From positions 62,001 through 126,000 of the forward strand of contig SGBC01000001.1 in assembly GCA_004195045.1 (NCBI GenBank): a stretch of DNA of 64,000 bases, in the 5' to 3' direction. The translations under genes were made by a program, and so were the position numbers. Below are positions 9,838 to 20,985 of the stretch, in pieces. Within the stretch, counting starts at the first letter, position 1. Every line of letters starts with the position of its first letter. Source of the stretch: Candidatus Acididesulfobacter guangdongensis. GTDB lineage: Bacteria; SZUA-79; Acidulodesulfobacterales; Acidulodesulfobacteraceae. Under the pieces are notes generated by a model that worked only from the letters and a program-made list of their open reading frames with translations, ran no database searches and had not been told where the DNA came from.

Positions 9838-10863
9838 TTACACACGCTGCATTATTTTATTTATTAATGGAATATTATATTTTATGTGCGATTTAGATTC
9901 AAGGTATGTTACGTAATCATCTAAAAATTCAGTCTGCTTCTCAAACATATAATTTCTGTACGCGGCAAACTTTTTTTGCGGCGTAAGTTTAAAAGCAGGA
10001 AAGTGAATATGTTTTATTTTCAATACCGTAAATCCGGATTTTATAGAGATTGGAACTAATGAAATCTTGCCTTGAATACCGGATGACGCCGCCTGCAGCA
10101 CTGTACCGTTGAAGTTATATTTTTTAAATTTATTTGAAGCAATTAATTGAGTATCCGTCTGCAACGGAAAATTAACAATCTTGGCTTTAAATTGAATTGC
10201 CAGTTTTTTAAATCCGCTGTTAGAAAGAACAATTTTTTTAATAAACTTATAAGCAGCGTTTTTGGTCTTGAAAATAGCTGCTTCAAAAGCAACTGATTTA
10301 TTCTGCAATATATAATTATCGGCAATCTGCTGTTTATTAAAACTAAAAGAACTCTGAATAATTGCACGCATAAAATGCCTATCGATTGCGTGTTTATAAT
10401 GTTTTTCAAAAATAGCCTGCGTCATATGATTCTGGGCAAGAACAGCTGTAAAGGCTTTATTGCTGAAATTTCCGTTTTTTTGAAATGCGTAAATACCGGC
10501 TATTTTATTTGCGAGATAATGCTTAGAAACGCTGACGCCAAAATTATTAGCTCTATTTTCTAAAACTTTATCTGCGACAATAGAAGATAATGCTTTGCCG
10601 GCTATATATTTTTTCATAGTCTTATTAATATTTTTGCCATATAATTCTCTGTAATAATTTTCAAGATTACCGTAATATCTATAAAATGCAGCTACCGTAA
10701 CAGGTTTCCCGTCAACCATAGCTACATTCTGCGGAGATATAGCGCTGCCTCCTCCCACAATATACGGTAAAAAGCTAAAACCTACTATAAATAAAAATCC
10801 TACAACTATTGTCACTATCTTGCCAAATAAAGAACCGTAAAATCTTCTTAAAAACTCAAGCAT
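9838..10863 (-). CDS. SurA/PpiD-like membrane-anchored chaperone, no clear PPIase domain
   Basis: 341 residues from the ATG at 10861-10863, chosen because AGAGGA sits just upstream; a longer reading frame to 11025 would run into larB on the other strand. The protein begins MLEFLRRFYGSLFGKIV, then a single membrane segment (about 14-35), like PpiD. The next part (VAMVDGKPVTVAAFYRYYG, then a helical region with NKAFTAVLAQNHMTQAIFEKHY) matches the SurA_N-type chaperone domain. I do not see parvulin motifs in the remaining segment. Likely a periplasmic folding factor anchored in the inner membrane. Downstream larE follows after 41 bases, so the two may be cotranscribed. Confidence 0.7.
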   Translation of the reverse strand: MLEFLRRFYGSLFGKIVTIVVGFLFIVGFSFLPYIVGGGSAISPQNVAMVDGKPVTVAAFYRYYGNLENYYRELYGKNINKTMKKYIAGKALSSIVADKVLENRANNFGVSVSKHYLANKIAGIYAFQKNGNFSNKAFTAVLAQNHMTQAIFEKHYKHAIDRHFMRAIIQSSFSFNKQQIADNYILQNKSVAFEAAIFKTKNAAYKFIKKIVLSNSGFKKLAIQFKAKIVNFPLQTDTQLIASNKFKKYNFNGTVLQAASSGIQGKISLVPISIKSGFTVLKIKHIHFPAFKLTPQKKFAAYRNYMFEKQTEFLDDYVTYLESKSHIKYNIPLINKIMQRV

Positions 10864-10975
10864 AAATAAATCCTCTTTTAATTTTTTAAAATTAAATATA
10901 ATATATAATTTTATACGTCTTATGTTTTTAATGCAAATAAAAAATAATTTAAAGGTTAAATTAAAGAGCAATTTT

Positions 10976-11698
10976 ATGGAGCCTTTTGACAAAAATTTCA
11001 CGGACAGCGATACTTGCGCCGACACGAATTATATCAACCTGCATTTTGCAAAGTTAGATATTAACCGCCTTAAAAGAGCAGGCAAACCTGAAGCAGTTTT
11101 ATGCGACGGAAAAACCCCTGCAGAAATTTTAAAAATAGCAAAAACATTAGAAAGGATTGCAAATAACGTAATTTTTACGAGAGTAAATTATAAAATCAAG
11201 AATATTCTTCTTTCGAACTGCAAAAAAACAATATACCACGACGAAGCAAAAATTATAGTATTAAATCCGCTGCAGCCGGAAGAATGCAAACTTAAAGGAA
11301 ATATTCTTATCGTTACCGCAGGTACATCTGATATACCGGTTGCCGAAGAAGCCGCAGTTACGGCGGAAGTTTTGGGGAATAAAATATCTAAACTTTACGA
11401 TATAGGAGTTGCCGGAACTCACAGGATTTTTGATAATATAGACAAAATCAAATCGGCTGGCGTTATCATAGCCGTTGCAGGAATGGACGGCGTGCTTCCT
11501 ACTTTTATTTCAAGTTTAGTAGATGCAACGGTCATCGCAGTTCCTTCGTCTAATGGTTATGGAACCGGATTTAACGGAATATCGGCTCTTCTTTCTATGC
11601 TTAACAGCTGCTCCGGAGGTTTATTAACGGTAAACATAGACAACGGATTCGGCGCCGGCGTGGCAGCAAGCATCATTAATAAAAAGATTAATATATAG
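10976..11698 (+). CDS. larB: Pyridinium-3,5-biscarboxylate synthase LarB
   Basis: About 240 residues from the ATG at 10976 (MEPFDKN), preferred over the upstream ATG at 10922 because the family needs no longer N-terminus. The C-terminal domain is PurE-like: VTAGTSDIPVAEEAAVTAE, YDIGVAGTHRI, AVAGMDGVLPTFISSLVD, VPSSNGYGTGFNGISALL. LarB carboxylates and hydrolyses nicotinic acid adenine dinucleotide, the first step in nickel-pincer cofactor synthesis. It is transcribed away from the SurA-like gene; the two start codons are 113 bases apart. larE and larC are nearby but not in one operon with it. Confidence 0.93.
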   Translation: MEPFDKNFTDSDTCADTNYINLHFAKLDINRLKRAGKPEAVLCDGKTPAEILKIAKTLERIANNVIFTRVNYKIKNILLSNCKKTIYHDEAKIIVLNPLQPEECKLKGNILIVTAGTSDIPVAEEAAVTAEVLGNKISKLYDIGVAGTHRIFDNIDKIKSAGVIIAVAGMDGVLPTFISSLVDATVIAVPSSNGYGTGFNGISALLSMLNSCSGGLLTVNIDNGFGAGVAASIINKKINI

Positions 11699-11812
11699 AA
11701 AATTTATATAGAAAATATTGCTTATCTATTATTATTAGCAGTAGGAATAATATAATTAAAAATAACATAATATTGCAGAAATAGTACAATATATTAGAAA
11801 TATCACTAAATA

Positions 11813-12349
11813 TTAAATTTTTAATCCGGTTTGCGACCGTTTATATCTGTAATAATCTATTTTTCTAAAAAAATAAAAGACTATCGGGGCTACCATAGAA
11901 GTAGCAGCGCTAACAGGCAGCAGATAAAACAAAACATAATAAATCAAGTTATATCTGTACTTAAAATAAATAAAACTTACGGCAAATATTAAAAAATAAT
12001 AGAGCGCCGACGATATAAACGTTATAAAAATCTCGTAAATTATATTATCCGATAAAAATTTTTTCCATAAATAAAATGCAAAAATAAAAATGATAACGCC
12101 TGCCATAGCATACGTGTAAGGGTTCATAGCGGTAAAACATCCGTATACGTAAAAAAATAGATAAGATGCGATGAGCCCGTTAAAAATATTAAAATAAAGA
12201 GCAAAATAAATAATAGCAATAAGCGCAAAATTAGGTAAAATAAAAGGATTTTCAAAATAATTGGAAAAAATCAGGGTAAGAATAAGCAAAAAAAGAGAAA
12301 ATAGGGTTATATAAACATTTCTTATTATTTTATCTCTCAATGAGAACAT
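11813..12349 (-). CDS. mreD: Rod shape-determining protein MreD
   Basis: 178 residues, five to six predicted membrane helices, basic termini. Sequence identity in MreD is always low; the call rests on length, hydrophobic pattern (PNFALIAIIYFALYF, YAMAGVIIFIFAFYLW) and position. It overlaps the end of mreC by 20 bases, as expected for a coupled mreC-mreD pair. MreD is part of the inner-membrane elongasome with MreC, RodA and PBP2. Confidence 0.85.
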   Translation of the reverse strand: MFSLRDKIIRNVYITLFSLFLLILTLIFSNYFENPFILPNFALIAIIYFALYFNIFNGLIASYLFFYVYGCFTAMNPYTYAMAGVIIFIFAFYLWKKFLSDNIIYEIFITFISSALYYFLIFAVSFIYFKYRYNLIYYVLFYLLPVSAATSMVAPIVFYFFRKIDYYRYKRSQTGLKI

Positions 12350-13154
12350 TTTTCGAATTAAATAAATTTTTATGAGGCTCTACTATTATTTTTTTAAATA
12401 TATCGTTAGGCTTGCTTGTAATTTTAACTATATGACCGACGGGCAATCCTGCCGTAAAGACCCCGCCTAACCCGGAAGTCAAAATAGTATCCCCGATATA
12501 AGCCTTCTGGGTAGAAAAAATAAATTTAATCTTTAGATAACCGTTTCCTATACCTTTCGCTATACCTACAACTCCGGTTTTGGCGTCAACTACCGAAAAT
12601 GCGCATTTTGGATTTGTAATAGCGATAGCTTTTGAATAATAGCGTCCCGCTTTAATAATTCTTCCTATAACTCCGCTGTCCGAAACAATTCCTTCCCCGA
12701 TTTTAATTCCGCTATGCCGTCCTTTGTTTATATAAAAACTTCTGAACCACGATTGTATGCCGTGAATTGTGATAACTGCAGATATAGTTTTTTTTGAAAT
12801 AATATTTCTTTTTAAATTAAGAAGTTTTCTAAGCTCGCTGTTTTCTACTTTATAGGTATTTAATTTATAAAGTTTTTCTTTAAGAATATTATTTTGCTTC
12901 AGAAGAATTTTATTGTCTTTTTTTATAGATATTAAATCAATATAGTTCGAAAAAATATTAGAAGATAACTTTACCGGATAATCCGCAATTCTATAAATAA
13001 AATATATACTGCCGTAAATGGGTCCTGACAATATACCGTTATATTTCTTGCTGTTCAAGTGAGCTAAAAATATGACGGCGGCGATAATCACGACTAATAT
13101 CAGCAAAAAAATATCTTTATTTTTTTTAAAAAATTTTTTAAACCCTTTTTGCAT
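12330..13154 (-). CDS. mreC: Cell shape protein MreC
   Basis: 274 residues with one N-terminal membrane helix (about 12-30), a coiled-coil stretch (LLKQNNILKEKLYKLN and following), and the beta-barrel region with GIKIGEGIVSDSGVIGRI, then GDTILTSGLGGVFTAGLPVG near the C-terminus. The latter is the MreC hallmark. MreC links MreB to PBP2 in the periplasm. It lies 333 bases downstream of mreB, a larger gap than usual, so it may have its own promoter. Confidence 0.93.
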   Translation of the reverse strand: MQKGFKKFFKKNKDIFLLILVVIIAAVIFLAHLNSKKYNGILSGPIYGSIYFIYRIADYPVKLSSNIFSNYIDLISIKKDNKILLKQNNILKEKLYKLNTYKVENSELRKLLNLKRNIISKKTISAVITIHGIQSWFRSFYINKGRHSGIKIGEGIVSDSGVIGRIIKAGRYYSKAIAITNPKCAFSVVDAKTGVVGIAKGIGNGYLKIKFIFSTQKAYIGDTILTSGLGGVFTAGLPVGHIVKITSKPNDIFKKIIVEPHKNLFNSKNVLIER

Positions 13155-13487
13155 GGATATTTTTATTATATTGCAGGTACTGTTGAAACACCTAGTTATT
13201 AGAATTTAAAACAGCTTTTTCATGAACGTTGCTATTATCACGCCGTTATTGCTAAATTGCATTTATCAAAATCTGCCGGCGATGAAATACGGTTAAATAA
13301 ATAATTCATTTTTAAATAATTGGCAAAAAAATATATATGATTTTTTATTTTCTTGTAATGATATAATTGTTTTATCAATTGGTTCTGGTTTTTTTAATAT
13401 GTTTTTTATCTGTTTTCATTAATTTTTAACCAATTAATAAGATATTAATTTATTAATTGCTATTAAATATCATCAACTATTTTCACG
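13155..13487. other. mreB-mreC intergenic region, 333 bp
   Basis: No gene seen. The middle (about 13215-13285) is GC-richer than the flanks. A TGATATAAT extended -10-like sequence at 13359-13367 faces the plus strand, towards the 3' end of mreB, so it would be antisense if active; I give it little weight. Confidence 0.5.
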
Positions 13488-14951
<1,464 letters not shown>

Positions 14952-15917
14952 ATGGATAAATTATTCATATCGGATTTAAAAGAAAATGAAAAAGCAGATT
15001 CAATTTTTTTAGTAAAAAATAAATCATTATTGAAAGGAAAAACAGGTAAAGATTATATATCTCTTAAATTATCCGATAAAACCGGCGATATAAAAGCCAA
15101 TATCTGGGACAACACTCAAAAATTTGCAAATATTTTTGAAGCCGGAGATTTTATAAGAATTAAATCAAAAACCAGCGTTTTTCAAAATGAATTGCAGCTC
15201 AATATTTCAGATGCGGAAAAAATAGACGTCACTAGCGGCGATTTATGCCTTTTTCTAAGGTCTTCAAGGTTTAATATAGATGATATGTATTTGGAGTTAT
15301 GCACTATATTAAGGGAAAATATTAAGGATAAATATATCAGCGAACTCATAAATTCATTTCTTAACGATGAACATTATACGGATAAATTAAAATCTCTGCC
15401 CGCTGCCAAATCTATACATCATGCATATATAGGCGGTCTTCTGGAGCACACTCTCAGTATCGTAAAAGCCGGTCTTTTAATGTCTATGCACTATAAAGAT
15501 TCCGTAAATAAAGATGTGATGCTGGCAAGCTGTTTTTTGCATGACGCCGGTAAAATACAGGAATTGAGATTTAATAAAAATATAGCGGAATATTCTGACG
15601 AAGGAAGACTTCTGGGGCATATAGTATTAGGCATCAACTGTATAAGTAAAAGAATAGAATCTATAAAAGGTTTCCCTGAAAATTTAAAAATTATTATTTT
15701 ACATTCTATCGCTTCGCATCACGGAGAATTGGAATTCGGTTCGCCTAAAAGACCTAAAACTATTGAAGCCCTTATATTGCATTTTATAGACAATATGGAT
15801 GCAAGAGTAAATCAATTTGAAGGGTTAACGGAAGAAACCGCCAAAGTTTCCTACTGGAGCAATTATTCAAAGCATTTAGACAGGTATATTCTGGATTCAA
15901 AATCATATTTAGTTTAA
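14952..15917 (+). CDS. YhaM-family 3'-5' exoribonuclease (OB fold plus HD domain)
   Basis: 321 residues. The N-terminal third reads as an OB-fold nucleic-acid-binding domain (YISLKLSDKTGDIKANIWD). The rest is an HD phosphohydrolase domain: HHAYIGGLLEHTLSIV, CFLHDAGKIQEL, LHSIASHHGELEFGSPKRPKTIEA, and FIDNMDARVNQF. This order and spacing match Bacillus YhaM, a Mn-dependent 3'-5' exonuclease. It is a single gene with its own candidate promoter, divergent from mreB. The identity is firm at family level; the substrate in this organism is inferred. Confidence 0.85.
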   Translation: MDKLFISDLKENEKADSIFLVKNKSLLKGKTGKDYISLKLSDKTGDIKANIWDNTQKFANIFEAGDFIRIKSKTSVFQNELQLNISDAEKIDVTSGDLCLFLRSSRFNIDDMYLELCTILRENIKDKYISELINSFLNDEHYTDKLKSLPAAKSIHHAYIGGLLEHTLSIVKAGLLMSMHYKDSVNKDVMLASCFLHDAGKIQELRFNKNIAEYSDEGRLLGHIVLGINCISKRIESIKGFPENLKIIILHSIASHHGELEFGSPKRPKTIEALILHFIDNMDARVNQFEGLTEETAKVSYWSNYSKHLDRYILDSKSYLV

Positions 15918-16017
15918 TTCATATTTAGTTTAATTGGAATATATACTTTTTTTCCTCATATCATATCGCAGCCGTATACCGATACCGATTGCCGCTGATT
16001 GCCGTCAATATCTGCTC

Positions 16018-16107
16018 GGAAAAGGTGTCAGATTTATTTTTTTGCAAATATTTTCTTTGTTAATTGAACTACTCTATATGCAAAAAAATAAATCTGACAC
16101 CTTTTCC
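16018..16107. repeat. 90-bp palindromic repeat, family A, copy 1
   Basis: Perfect 29-bp inverted repeat beginning GGAAAAGGTGTCAGAT, with arms 16018-16046 and 16079-16107 around a 32-base loop. Two more copies lie at 47992-48082 and 57229-57319, sharing both arms and the loop. It is a non-coding, non-autonomous element (MITE- or REP-like) located just after the yhaM-like gene. Confidence 0.9.
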
Positions 16108-16113
16108 TTTATT

Positions 16114-16163
16114 GCTTAACCGAGCAAAGAAATGCATAAATATTTTCTATTGCAGGACTAAAG
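16114..16163 (+). repeat. Repeat family B (about 48 bp), copy 1
   Basis: Runs from GCTTAACCGAGCAAAG to GCAGGACTAAAG. Near-identical copies are at 27071-27118 (reverse) and 43766-43815. Its last 20 bases are the box that recurs at seven intergenic sites. It directly follows family A copy 1. Confidence 0.85.
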
Positions 16164-16188
16164 TGATTGAAAGAGTCTTGTTATTCAG

Positions 16189-17499
16189 TCATTTAATTAT
16201 TCTGTTGACGACGCTATAAACTTCCTTTAAAGAAACATTATTGTTTAGCGCTATTTTTTTTAAGTTTTCATATTCGGGTTTTTTATTCAGGATTTTATTT
16301 CCTAATTTAGATACTTTAACTTTGATTGTACCGTATGGAGTATTTATCTCTTCCGTAAATCTGTCTATATAAATTTTATCTTTTATTGCTATTCTGACCC
16401 CTATAGTAGTGGTTTCTTCCATTATAACCGCCGATAATTTCTTTATTGACGGAACATCGCATAAAACATTCAAAACAATGCCGGGTCTATTTTTTTTCAT
16501 TATTACCGGTGTGAGAAAAACATCTGCTGCCCCGTTTTTAAATAATTTTTCGATAACAAAATCATATATCTCCGGATTCATATCGTCAATATTACACTGC
16601 ATTTCAACGATTTCTCCGTAATTCATCATATCCGTCATATCTGGAATTTGCGGATTATTGCCGCCGTCAATATTATTTTTGTAATGGCTAATGTCGTCGC
16701 AGCTGCCGCTGTTATCAGAATTGCAGCTTAAAGAAGAATGTTTATTTAATTTTCCGTAAAAAATTCTCAAAATATTCGCCAATCTGTTCAGGTCTTTCGA
16801 CCCGCAGCCGTAACCTTCTGAAATAATTTCCATTGATGGTATTTTTTCGCTGAATCCGCCTGCGTAATATTTAATAAGCGCAGCTCCGGTGGGCGTGGTT
16901 AACTCGGTATCATCGCCAAAACCGTAAACCGGCACTTCTTTTAATATATAGGAAACTGCCGGAGGAGGCACCGATAAAGTACCGTGCGAGATATCTATAA
17001 TGCCTGAACCTAAGTTTATTTTAGAACAGATTATATTATAATTTCCGTTATTTTTTAAATTAAGTTCGTTAATAATAAAAGCGGACAATGATACGTCTAT
17101 AAGGGTATCGATGCTTGCAACTTCATGAAGATGCAGTTCTTTTAAAGATTTTCCGTGGATATATCCTTCTGCCTCAAATAAAATATTATAAATCAGGCGT
17201 ATGTCGTTTTTAATATCATTTTTAAAATTAATTAAATTAATCTGCTTATCTACTTCGTTTACTGTTTTGAATTTTACGGATATTTTATCTTGATTTATTC
17301 TAAGGAATAACCCGCGAAAACCTTTTTTCTGCGTTTCTTCAAAAAAAATGTCTTTTGAAGAAAAATTCTGTATATTCAAATTATCTACTGCATCGCATAA
17401 TTGCTTTTCTTTGATTAAATCTAAATTATATAAAGCGCTCAGGAATTTATCGCCTGATACGCCGCTAAAACAGTCAATATAGATAGTGTTTTGATTCAT
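16189..17499 (-). CDS. larC: Nickel-pincer cofactor nickel insertase LarC
   Basis: About 436 residues from Met at 17497-17499 (MNQNTIYIDCFSGVSGDKFLSAL); the frame extends 19 codons upstream, but those residues are hydrophobic and lie outside the family homology. LarC inserts nickel in a CTP-dependent reaction to finish the cofactor used by lactate racemase and relatives. Seen: HLHEVASIDTLID, GTLSVPPPAVSYIL, TTPTGAALI, and the C-terminal part with QCNIDDMNPEIYDFV. Both halves are in one frame, unlike the frameshifted LarC of Lactiplantibacillus. A Ser/Asn/Asp-rich insert sits at about 251-290 between the halves. Last gene of the tmk-to-larC run. Confidence 0.93.
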   Translation of the reverse strand: MNQNTIYIDCFSGVSGDKFLSALYNLDLIKEKQLCDAVDNLNIQNFSSKDIFFEETQKKGFRGLFLRINQDKISVKFKTVNEVDKQINLINFKNDIKNDIRLIYNILFEAEGYIHGKSLKELHLHEVASIDTLIDVSLSAFIINELNLKNNGNYNIICSKINLGSGIIDISHGTLSVPPPAVSYILKEVPVYGFGDDTELTTPTGAALIKYYAGGFSEKIPSMEIISEGYGCGSKDLNRLANILRIFYGKLNKHSSLSCNSDNSGSCDDISHYKNNIDGGNNPQIPDMTDMMNYGEIVEMQCNIDDMNPEIYDFVIEKLFKNGAADVFLTPVIMKKNRPGIVLNVLCDVPSIKKLSAVIMEETTTIGVRIAIKDKIYIDRFTEEINTPYGTIKVKVSKLGNKILNKKPEYENLKKIALNNNVSLKEVYSVVNRIIK

Positions 17500-17651
17500 G
17501 GCGCAACCGATATATAATATAACCAATGAGACAATATTTAAAATTAAAATAAACAAACAAAATAAAATTAAATCAAATCAATACAATACATAGGATTAAA
17601 TTCAATCAGCACAAATTGTTAAACAGAGTTGGATTTTTATCCGACAATTTT

Positions 17652-19097
17652 TTATCCGACATCATTATATTTACGAAATTTAAATTTTACCTTTTTTTCT
17701 TCCGCTATTTTTTTTACTTTTTCTATGTTTAAATCTTTTAACCCTACTGCCGAAACCGCAACGTCATTTATATATTTTTTCGATTCGTCTATAAATTCTA
17801 AAATTGAGTTAAAAGGGTTAATGCCTGAGACGCTATTTTTCTTTATCTGTGGTCTGCAAATTGCATTGTAATAATCGCTGTCGGCGGCATTAAGACTTAT
17901 GCTTATACCGTCTATATATTCTCCCAGCTCTTTCGCCACATTCCTGCCATAAACGGCATTAGCAAGCCCGTCGGTATCAAGTCTTACATAAATTCCTTTA
18001 TTTTTAAGATGTGCCGCGACTTTTTTAAGAACGTTCAAACGCAAAGTCGGTTCTCCTAGTCCGCAAAATACAACCTCTTTAAAATTGTAATAATGAAAAA
18101 TAGATGCTAAAACCTCGGCTTCAGATGGTTCATGTTTTAATTCAAGATTGTATCCTTTTACATTAAAATTTATCGCGCCGTTCTGATATTTAGGGCAAAA
18201 AATACATTGATTTGTGCAGTTATTCGTAAGATTAACGTAAATTGAATCTCTGATTTTATAGGCTACGGCAGGATAAAAATTATCTACGCCGCTAAGAGAA
18301 AACAGATTCACGGTATTCTGCACTGTTAATTCTTTAAATTTTTCCAACTCAATATTTTTTTCGTTTGCTATTGTTTCAGCTATAAATCTTACATAAGACG
18401 GTTCGTTTCTTTTTCCCCGGTATTTTTGCGGAGCAAGAAAAGGGCTGTCTGTTTCTATTAATATTTTTTCATCGGGGAGGACTTTTGCAATTTCTCTTAA
18501 GTGCTGATTTTTTCTATACGTTATCTTGCCGGCTATTGAAATAAAATATCCCAGGTCTAAAAATTTATCGGCTTCTTCAATATTTTTACCTGAAAAACAG
18601 TGAATAACCCCTCCGTAAAATAAATAATCGGAATTATGATAGTTTTTTAAAATTTCATATGCTTCGTCGTAAGCATCCCTTATATGAACGGCGATGGGAA
18701 GTTTATTGGCTAACGCAAGCTCAATCTGAAATCTGAACAGCTCTTCCTGCTTTTTTTTATCTATCGTATTTTTACCCGTCTTTTCGACCTCTTCAAAATA
18801 GTCAAGCCCTATCTCTCCAATAGCAACAACCTTTTCTTTTAAATTTGAAAAATTTATTTCAAACAAATTTTTTATATCGCTAAGACTCTTATAATTACTT
18901 TTTGGATGAACTCCGAGTGTTGTAAATATATTGCCGTGCTCATTGACAATCTGAATCGTTTTTTCCAATCTTTCGTTTTCTGCTAAAGAACCTATGGATA
19001 TAGCATGAGTTATACCGAATTTTTCCATGTTTTCAAATACGGCAGAACGGTCTGCATCAAAATCTTTCATTTCTAAATGGCAATGCGAATCTATCAT
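17652..19097 (-). CDS. TatD-family hydrolase fused to a radical SAM domain
   Basis: 481 residues with two domains. Residues 1-265 are a TatD metal-dependent deoxyribonuclease-type hydrolase: HCH at 5-7, GEIGLDY with Glu97, VHIRDA with His138, VIHCFSG with His166 and ETDSPFLAP with Asp217. Residues 285-481 are a radical SAM domain with CTNQCIFC (Cys294, Cys298, Cys301) and CGLGEPTLRL at about 345-354. The second part matches the TatD-associated radical SAM proteins that are usually a separate gene. It follows metG by 124 bases, a typical TatD position. The substrate of the radical SAM half is unknown. Confidence 0.9.
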   Translation of the reverse strand: MIDSHCHLEMKDFDADRSAVFENMEKFGITHAISIGSLAENERLEKTIQIVNEHGNIFTTLGVHPKSNYKSLSDIKNLFEINFSNLKEKVVAIGEIGLDYFEEVEKTGKNTIDKKKQEELFRFQIELALANKLPIAVHIRDAYDEAYEILKNYHNSDYLFYGGVIHCFSGKNIEEADKFLDLGYFISIAGKITYRKNQHLREIAKVLPDEKILIETDSPFLAPQKYRGKRNEPSYVRFIAETIANEKNIELEKFKELTVQNTVNLFSLSGVDNFYPAVAYKIRDSIYVNLTNNCTNQCIFCPKYQNGAINFNVKGYNLELKHEPSEAEVLASIFHYYNFKEVVFCGLGEPTLRLNVLKKVAAHLKNKGIYVRLDTDGLANAVYGRNVAKELGEYIDGISISLNAADSDYYNAICRPQIKKNSVSGINPFNSILEFIDESKKYINDVAVSAVGLKDLNIEKVKKIAEEKKVKFKFRKYNDVG

Positions 19098-19221
19098 AAC
19101 TGCAATCCTATATTACTGCGTTAATTGATGTTGTGAATTAAGTCCAAAATATTATATTGGTATCAGCTGGCGGCTGCGCCATTTCTTAAAACGTTGTTTC
19201 TTATTATTATATAAAAGCGGG

Positions 19222-20859
19222 TTATCCCTGATTTTTACCGCCGGATATATTTAATCTAGGGAAAAGCATAACGCTTTCATCAGATATTTTAAAACCTTCT
19301 TTAAATACATCCTCCGGTACGGGAAATTGACCGCCGTCTGAAAAAAACTTGACGTTCAGCATGAAATTTATTTTATCCGATGTACCTGGCATAAACGGAT
19401 AAATAAAATAAGAGATATAATATACCGAAATAATAGAACTTCTCAATACCGAATCTAAAAATTTGTTTTCAGTTTCATTATTGACGTCTATTTTCCATGG
19501 AGCGCTGTCATTTATATATTTATTAACTTTATTTATAAATAAAAAAGCATCTTCTAAAATTTTGGAAAATTCAAAATTTTCGTATCTTTTATCTAAAGAA
19601 TCTCGCAAAGTTAAGGCATAATCAATTAAGTCCGTATTAATTTCCGCAGATATCGGTACAACACCGTTTCTATATTTCTTAATCATCGCTAAAAGCCTTG
19701 AAACTAAGTTGCCTAAATCATTAGCAAGCTCTGAATTATACCTTGTTGTAAAATTTTTCAACGTAAAATCCCCGTCAAGACCGAAAGTAACCTCCCTCAT
19801 AAGATAATAGCGCAGCGGATCTTCTCCGTAAGTATTTACGACTTCAACCGGATTAACAACATTGCCTAATGATTTCGACATCTTTTTGCCGTCCATGAGC
19901 CACCATCCGTGAGCGAAAACCGTCTTCGGAAGAGGAATATCTAAGGCTAACAGCATAATAGGCCAATATACCGTATGAAATTTAAGTATATCCTTCCCTA
20001 TAATATGATGAAGACTGCCGAAATAATTAATGAACTTATTTTCATTTTCGCCGTTATAATTGCAATTCGTCTTCTTGCCATCGGCATTAGCTAAATCATT
20101 TTCTTCTTTATATTTATCATCTTTTCGATAATTTAAATAGCCTGCTCCGGTCAAATAATTAATTAGAGCGTCAAACCAAACATAAATAACATGTTCGTTA
20201 TTTTCGCTTACCGGAATTCCCCATTTAAAAGACGTCCTTGATACGCTTAAATCGTTTAATCCTTCTTTGATAAAACTTACTACTTCGTTTTTCCTGAAAG
20301 ACGGTTTAATAAAATCAGGATTCTCATCAATATATTTTAATAGTTTTTCTTCATATTTTTTCAATCTTAAAAAATAACTTTTTTCTTTTATTCTTTCAAC
20401 AGGTCTCCCGCACTCCGGACAATTTCCGTTTAAAAGAGATTTTTCGGTTAAAAAAGTTTCGCATGGGGTGCAGTACCAGCCTTCATAATCTGAAAGGTAT
20501 ATATCCCCTTTAGAAATAAGTTCCGAAAAAACTCTTTGCACTGTTTTAACGTGGTCTTCGTCGGTAGTTCTGATAAATCTGTCGTAAGAAATATCTAAAG
20601 AATTAAAAAGTTCTTTAAATTTTATATGGACATTATCCGCAAGTTCTTTGGGGGATATGCCTCTGGATAGAGCTTCCTTTTCTATTTTTAATCCATGCTC
20701 GTCCGTACCGGTCAGAAATAATACATTAAATCCGGAAAGTCTCTTAAATCTTGCAAGTATATCGGCAGATACCGTAGAATAGGCATGCCCTATGTGCGGT
20801 ATATCATTAACATAATATATAGGCGTGGTTATATAAAAAAAATTGCCTTTATTTTTCAT
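19222..20859 (-). CDS. metG: Methionyl-tRNA synthetase
   Basis: 545 residues. Class I signatures PHIGHAYST (HIGH at 22-25) and KKMSKSLGN (about 325-333). A zinc knuckle is formed by CTPCETFL and CPECGRP. The anticodon-binding domain follows; the C-terminal tRNA-binding appendage of longer MetRS forms is absent. A low-complexity Lys/Asn/Glu insert (about 243-276) lies just before the conserved GSLHHIIGKDILKFH. Charges tRNA-Met in the cytoplasm. Between ricT and tatD, a widely conserved order. Confidence 0.97.
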   Translation of the reverse strand: MKNKGNFFYITTPIYYVNDIPHIGHAYSTVSADILARFKRLSGFNVLFLTGTDEHGLKIEKEALSRGISPKELADNVHIKFKELFNSLDISYDRFIRTTDEDHVKTVQRVFSELISKGDIYLSDYEGWYCTPCETFLTEKSLLNGNCPECGRPVERIKEKSYFLRLKKYEEKLLKYIDENPDFIKPSFRKNEVVSFIKEGLNDLSVSRTSFKWGIPVSENNEHVIYVWFDALINYLTGAGYLNYRKDDKYKEENDLANADGKKTNCNYNGENENKFINYFGSLHHIIGKDILKFHTVYWPIMLLALDIPLPKTVFAHGWWLMDGKKMSKSLGNVVNPVEVVNTYGEDPLRYYLMREVTFGLDGDFTLKNFTTRYNSELANDLGNLVSRLLAMIKKYRNGVVPISAEINTDLIDYALTLRDSLDKRYENFEFSKILEDAFLFINKVNKYINDSAPWKIDVNNETENKFLDSVLRSSIISVYYISYFIYPFMPGTSDKINFMLNVKFFSDGGQFPVPEDVFKEGFKISDESVMLFPRLNISGGKNQG

Positions 20860-20985
20860 TTTTTTAACTTTTAATTTTGATTTATTTATTAACTTATTTA
20901 TTAAATATTTTCATCATATGTATTGCAAAAAGACTGCGTGTCCTTGATGACGGAGACAAATTGTAATCCTTTAAGCGAAAGAAGC

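Noticed and set aside
13359-13367. Antisense promoter into mreB (TGATATAAT)
   Set aside because: Single short match with no -35 in very AT-rich DNA; no supporting gene or hairpin.
16189-17556. Possible split or frameshifted LarC as in Lactiplantibacillus
   Set aside because: Both halves are in the same frame without a stop; only a low-complexity linker separates them.
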